A program made the translations under genes and the position numbers. From a virus, in IMG/VR virus record IMGVR_UViG_3300023240_000022, positions 1-64,000 of that record: a DNA stretch of 64,000 nucleotides; one strand, written 5' to 3'. Of the stretch, positions 63,272-64,000 are shown piece by piece. How positions within the stretch are numbered: the first letter of the stretch is position 1; every line of letters starts with the position of its first letter. The notes below the pieces were generated by a model. That model was given only the letters and a program-made list of their open reading frames with translations. It ran no database searches and had not been told where the DNA came from.

Positions 63272-63380
63272 CTTACTAGTAATGCGGGACCGTGAGGCCG
63301 CATCTGATCGCCCAGCGTCAACAGACGTGTTAGGCCAGCCGAGAAGCCGGATCATATCTATGTGGGCATAGCGTAAGGTA
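63271..63380 (+). ncRNA. Candidate multi-branched structured RNA
   Basis: Outer ACTTAC/GTAAGGT; ATGCGG...CCGCAT (63282-63303); TGATC...GATCA enclosing CGTC-AACA-GACG (63304-63354); CTATG-TGGG-CATAG (63358-63371). No tRNA fold and no reading frame. GC-richer than surroundings. Confidence 0.45.
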
Positions 63381-63404
63381 CTAGTCGAAACAAAGGATAA
63401 GAAA

Positions 63405-63596
63405 ATGGGAATAAAACTTTTTAGTAATAGCCAGTGTGAAAGAGTAACTGTCCCCTCTAATGATGTCGCCCCAAATCCAAACCCATACCACTTTAAGGTT
63501 ATAGATAGCTTAGAGTCTTGTGGTCTCTATTTGGTAGAGGTTGAGTATCATGGCTGTACCACGACAGGGGTCGCCGAATGGCCCTTGCTGCGATGA
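63405..63596 (+). CDS. Unknown small protein
   Basis: 63 residues: MGIKLFSNSQCERVTVPSND and a beta-rich end (YLVEVEYHGCTTTGVAEWPL). No family. Confidence 0.55.
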   Translation: MGIKLFSNSQCERVTVPSNDVAPNPNPYHFKVIDSLESCGLYLVEVEYHGCTTTGVAEWPLLR

Positions 63597-63614
63597 AAGA
63601 GTACAAGGAATAAC

Positions 63615-63863
63615 ATGTTGTCACAACTTTCAATTCATAGTCATCCGATGGGCAGGTACAAGGGTCTATCAGCAGGGTGGTCTGACTTTGCCCTAGAGAG
63701 ACACTTAAAGGGAACAGGCAACTCCTATTTCCAGTGTAGTCACAGGGTCGTCCTAGAAAGAGTCTTTGATAATTGGGACAAGAGATACCCAGGACAAGGG
63801 GAGAGCGACCTAAGTAGAAAAGTGGTCGTGCCCATTGATTCTTCCTTCTTTTCACTTCTCTAG
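63615..63863 (+). CDS. Unknown small protein
   Basis: 82 residues; HSHPMGRYKGLSAGWSDFALERHLKGTGNSYFQCSHRVVLERVFDNW. No family. AAGGAA site. Confidence 0.55.
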   Translation: MLSQLSIHSHPMGRYKGLSAGWSDFALERHLKGTGNSYFQCSHRVVLERVFDNWDKRYPGQGESDLSRKVVVPIDSSFFSLL

Positions 63864-63880
63864 CCCCACTTCAAGCAGGA

Positions 63881-64000
63881 ATGCCTCTGAGGGCTGCTGT
63901 GACGACTAGACAGGAAGGTGAAGATCCATACGTCGAGACCTATATCGCGACAGAGGACGCCGACAGGCTCGGTATAGAGGCATATCCTGCTGAGTATGTC
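63881..64000 (+). CDS. Partial gene at window edge
   Basis: 40 codons from ATG 63881, open to the end: MPLRAAVTTRQEGEDPYVET and acidic continuation. The real start may be upstream in frame. Unknown. Confidence 0.45.
   Translation, partial: MPLRAAVTTRQEGEDPYVETYIATEDADRLGIEAYPAEYV

Overview
The window is part of a large tailed-phage genome. One strand carries a head, packaging and fibre gene cluster. The other carries many short, overlapping early-type genes behind strong sigma70-like promoters, with tRNA genes scattered among them. No DNA polymerase, helicase, lysis, tail tube or tape measure gene is present, so the genome extends beyond both edges. The host is inferred, not shown. Two exported proteins in the accessory end (59.3 and 61.2 kb) and a near-perfect sigma54 site suggest an aquatic Gram-negative host, possibly a planctomycete.

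Layout. 25.3 to 0 kb, minus strand: a putative small terminase subunit, a sigma-like factor, a nucleotide-sugar dehydratase carrying a portal-derived N-terminus, HNH and ERCC4 nucleases, a ClpP-like protease, large terminase, portal, protease-scaffold, decoration and major capsid proteins. A homing endonuclease with its own promoter and terminator follows, then a 1669-residue fibre/adhesin, sugar-modification genes (DUF3431 protein, UDP-galactopyranose mutase) and a GC-rich fibre gene. Between coding blocks the minus strand repeatedly shows the extended -10 motif GTGTATAAT. 25.4 to 33.9 kb, plus strand: a GC-richer block of small genes. Each is preceded by TTGACA-N16/17-TATAAT, often followed directly by GGGGCAT. 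Antisense promoters, direct repeats and palindromic operators fill the gaps. 34 to 50 kb: dense small genes, a TnpB-only transposon that splits one of them, and RNA-directed enzymes (a short RlmN-like radical SAM protein, a CCA-adding enzyme and an RNA ligase), plus SprT-like and NADAR proteins. 50 to 64 kb: tRNA genes and tRNA-like elements mixed with small genes, a sugar/sulfate group (GT8-like, sulfotransferase, phosphoesterase), YqeY, exported proteins and HNH genes.

How the parts may work together (inference). The tRNA genes do not encode CCA, which fits the phage carrying its own CCA-adding enzyme. The RNA ligase, RlmN-like protein and YqeY-like protein would complete a tRNA maintenance module. 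Several tRNAs have mismatched acceptor stems, shortened D arms or inserts, so the set is either decaying or unusually processed. Several small genes contain one in-frame stop or one frame change. These could be decay, sequencing error or recoding, and the sequence alone cannot separate these.

The clearest unusual observation is the first 50 or so residues of the GDP-mannose dehydratase. They match an internal segment of the phage's own portal protein, and no alternative ATG exists that would exclude them.
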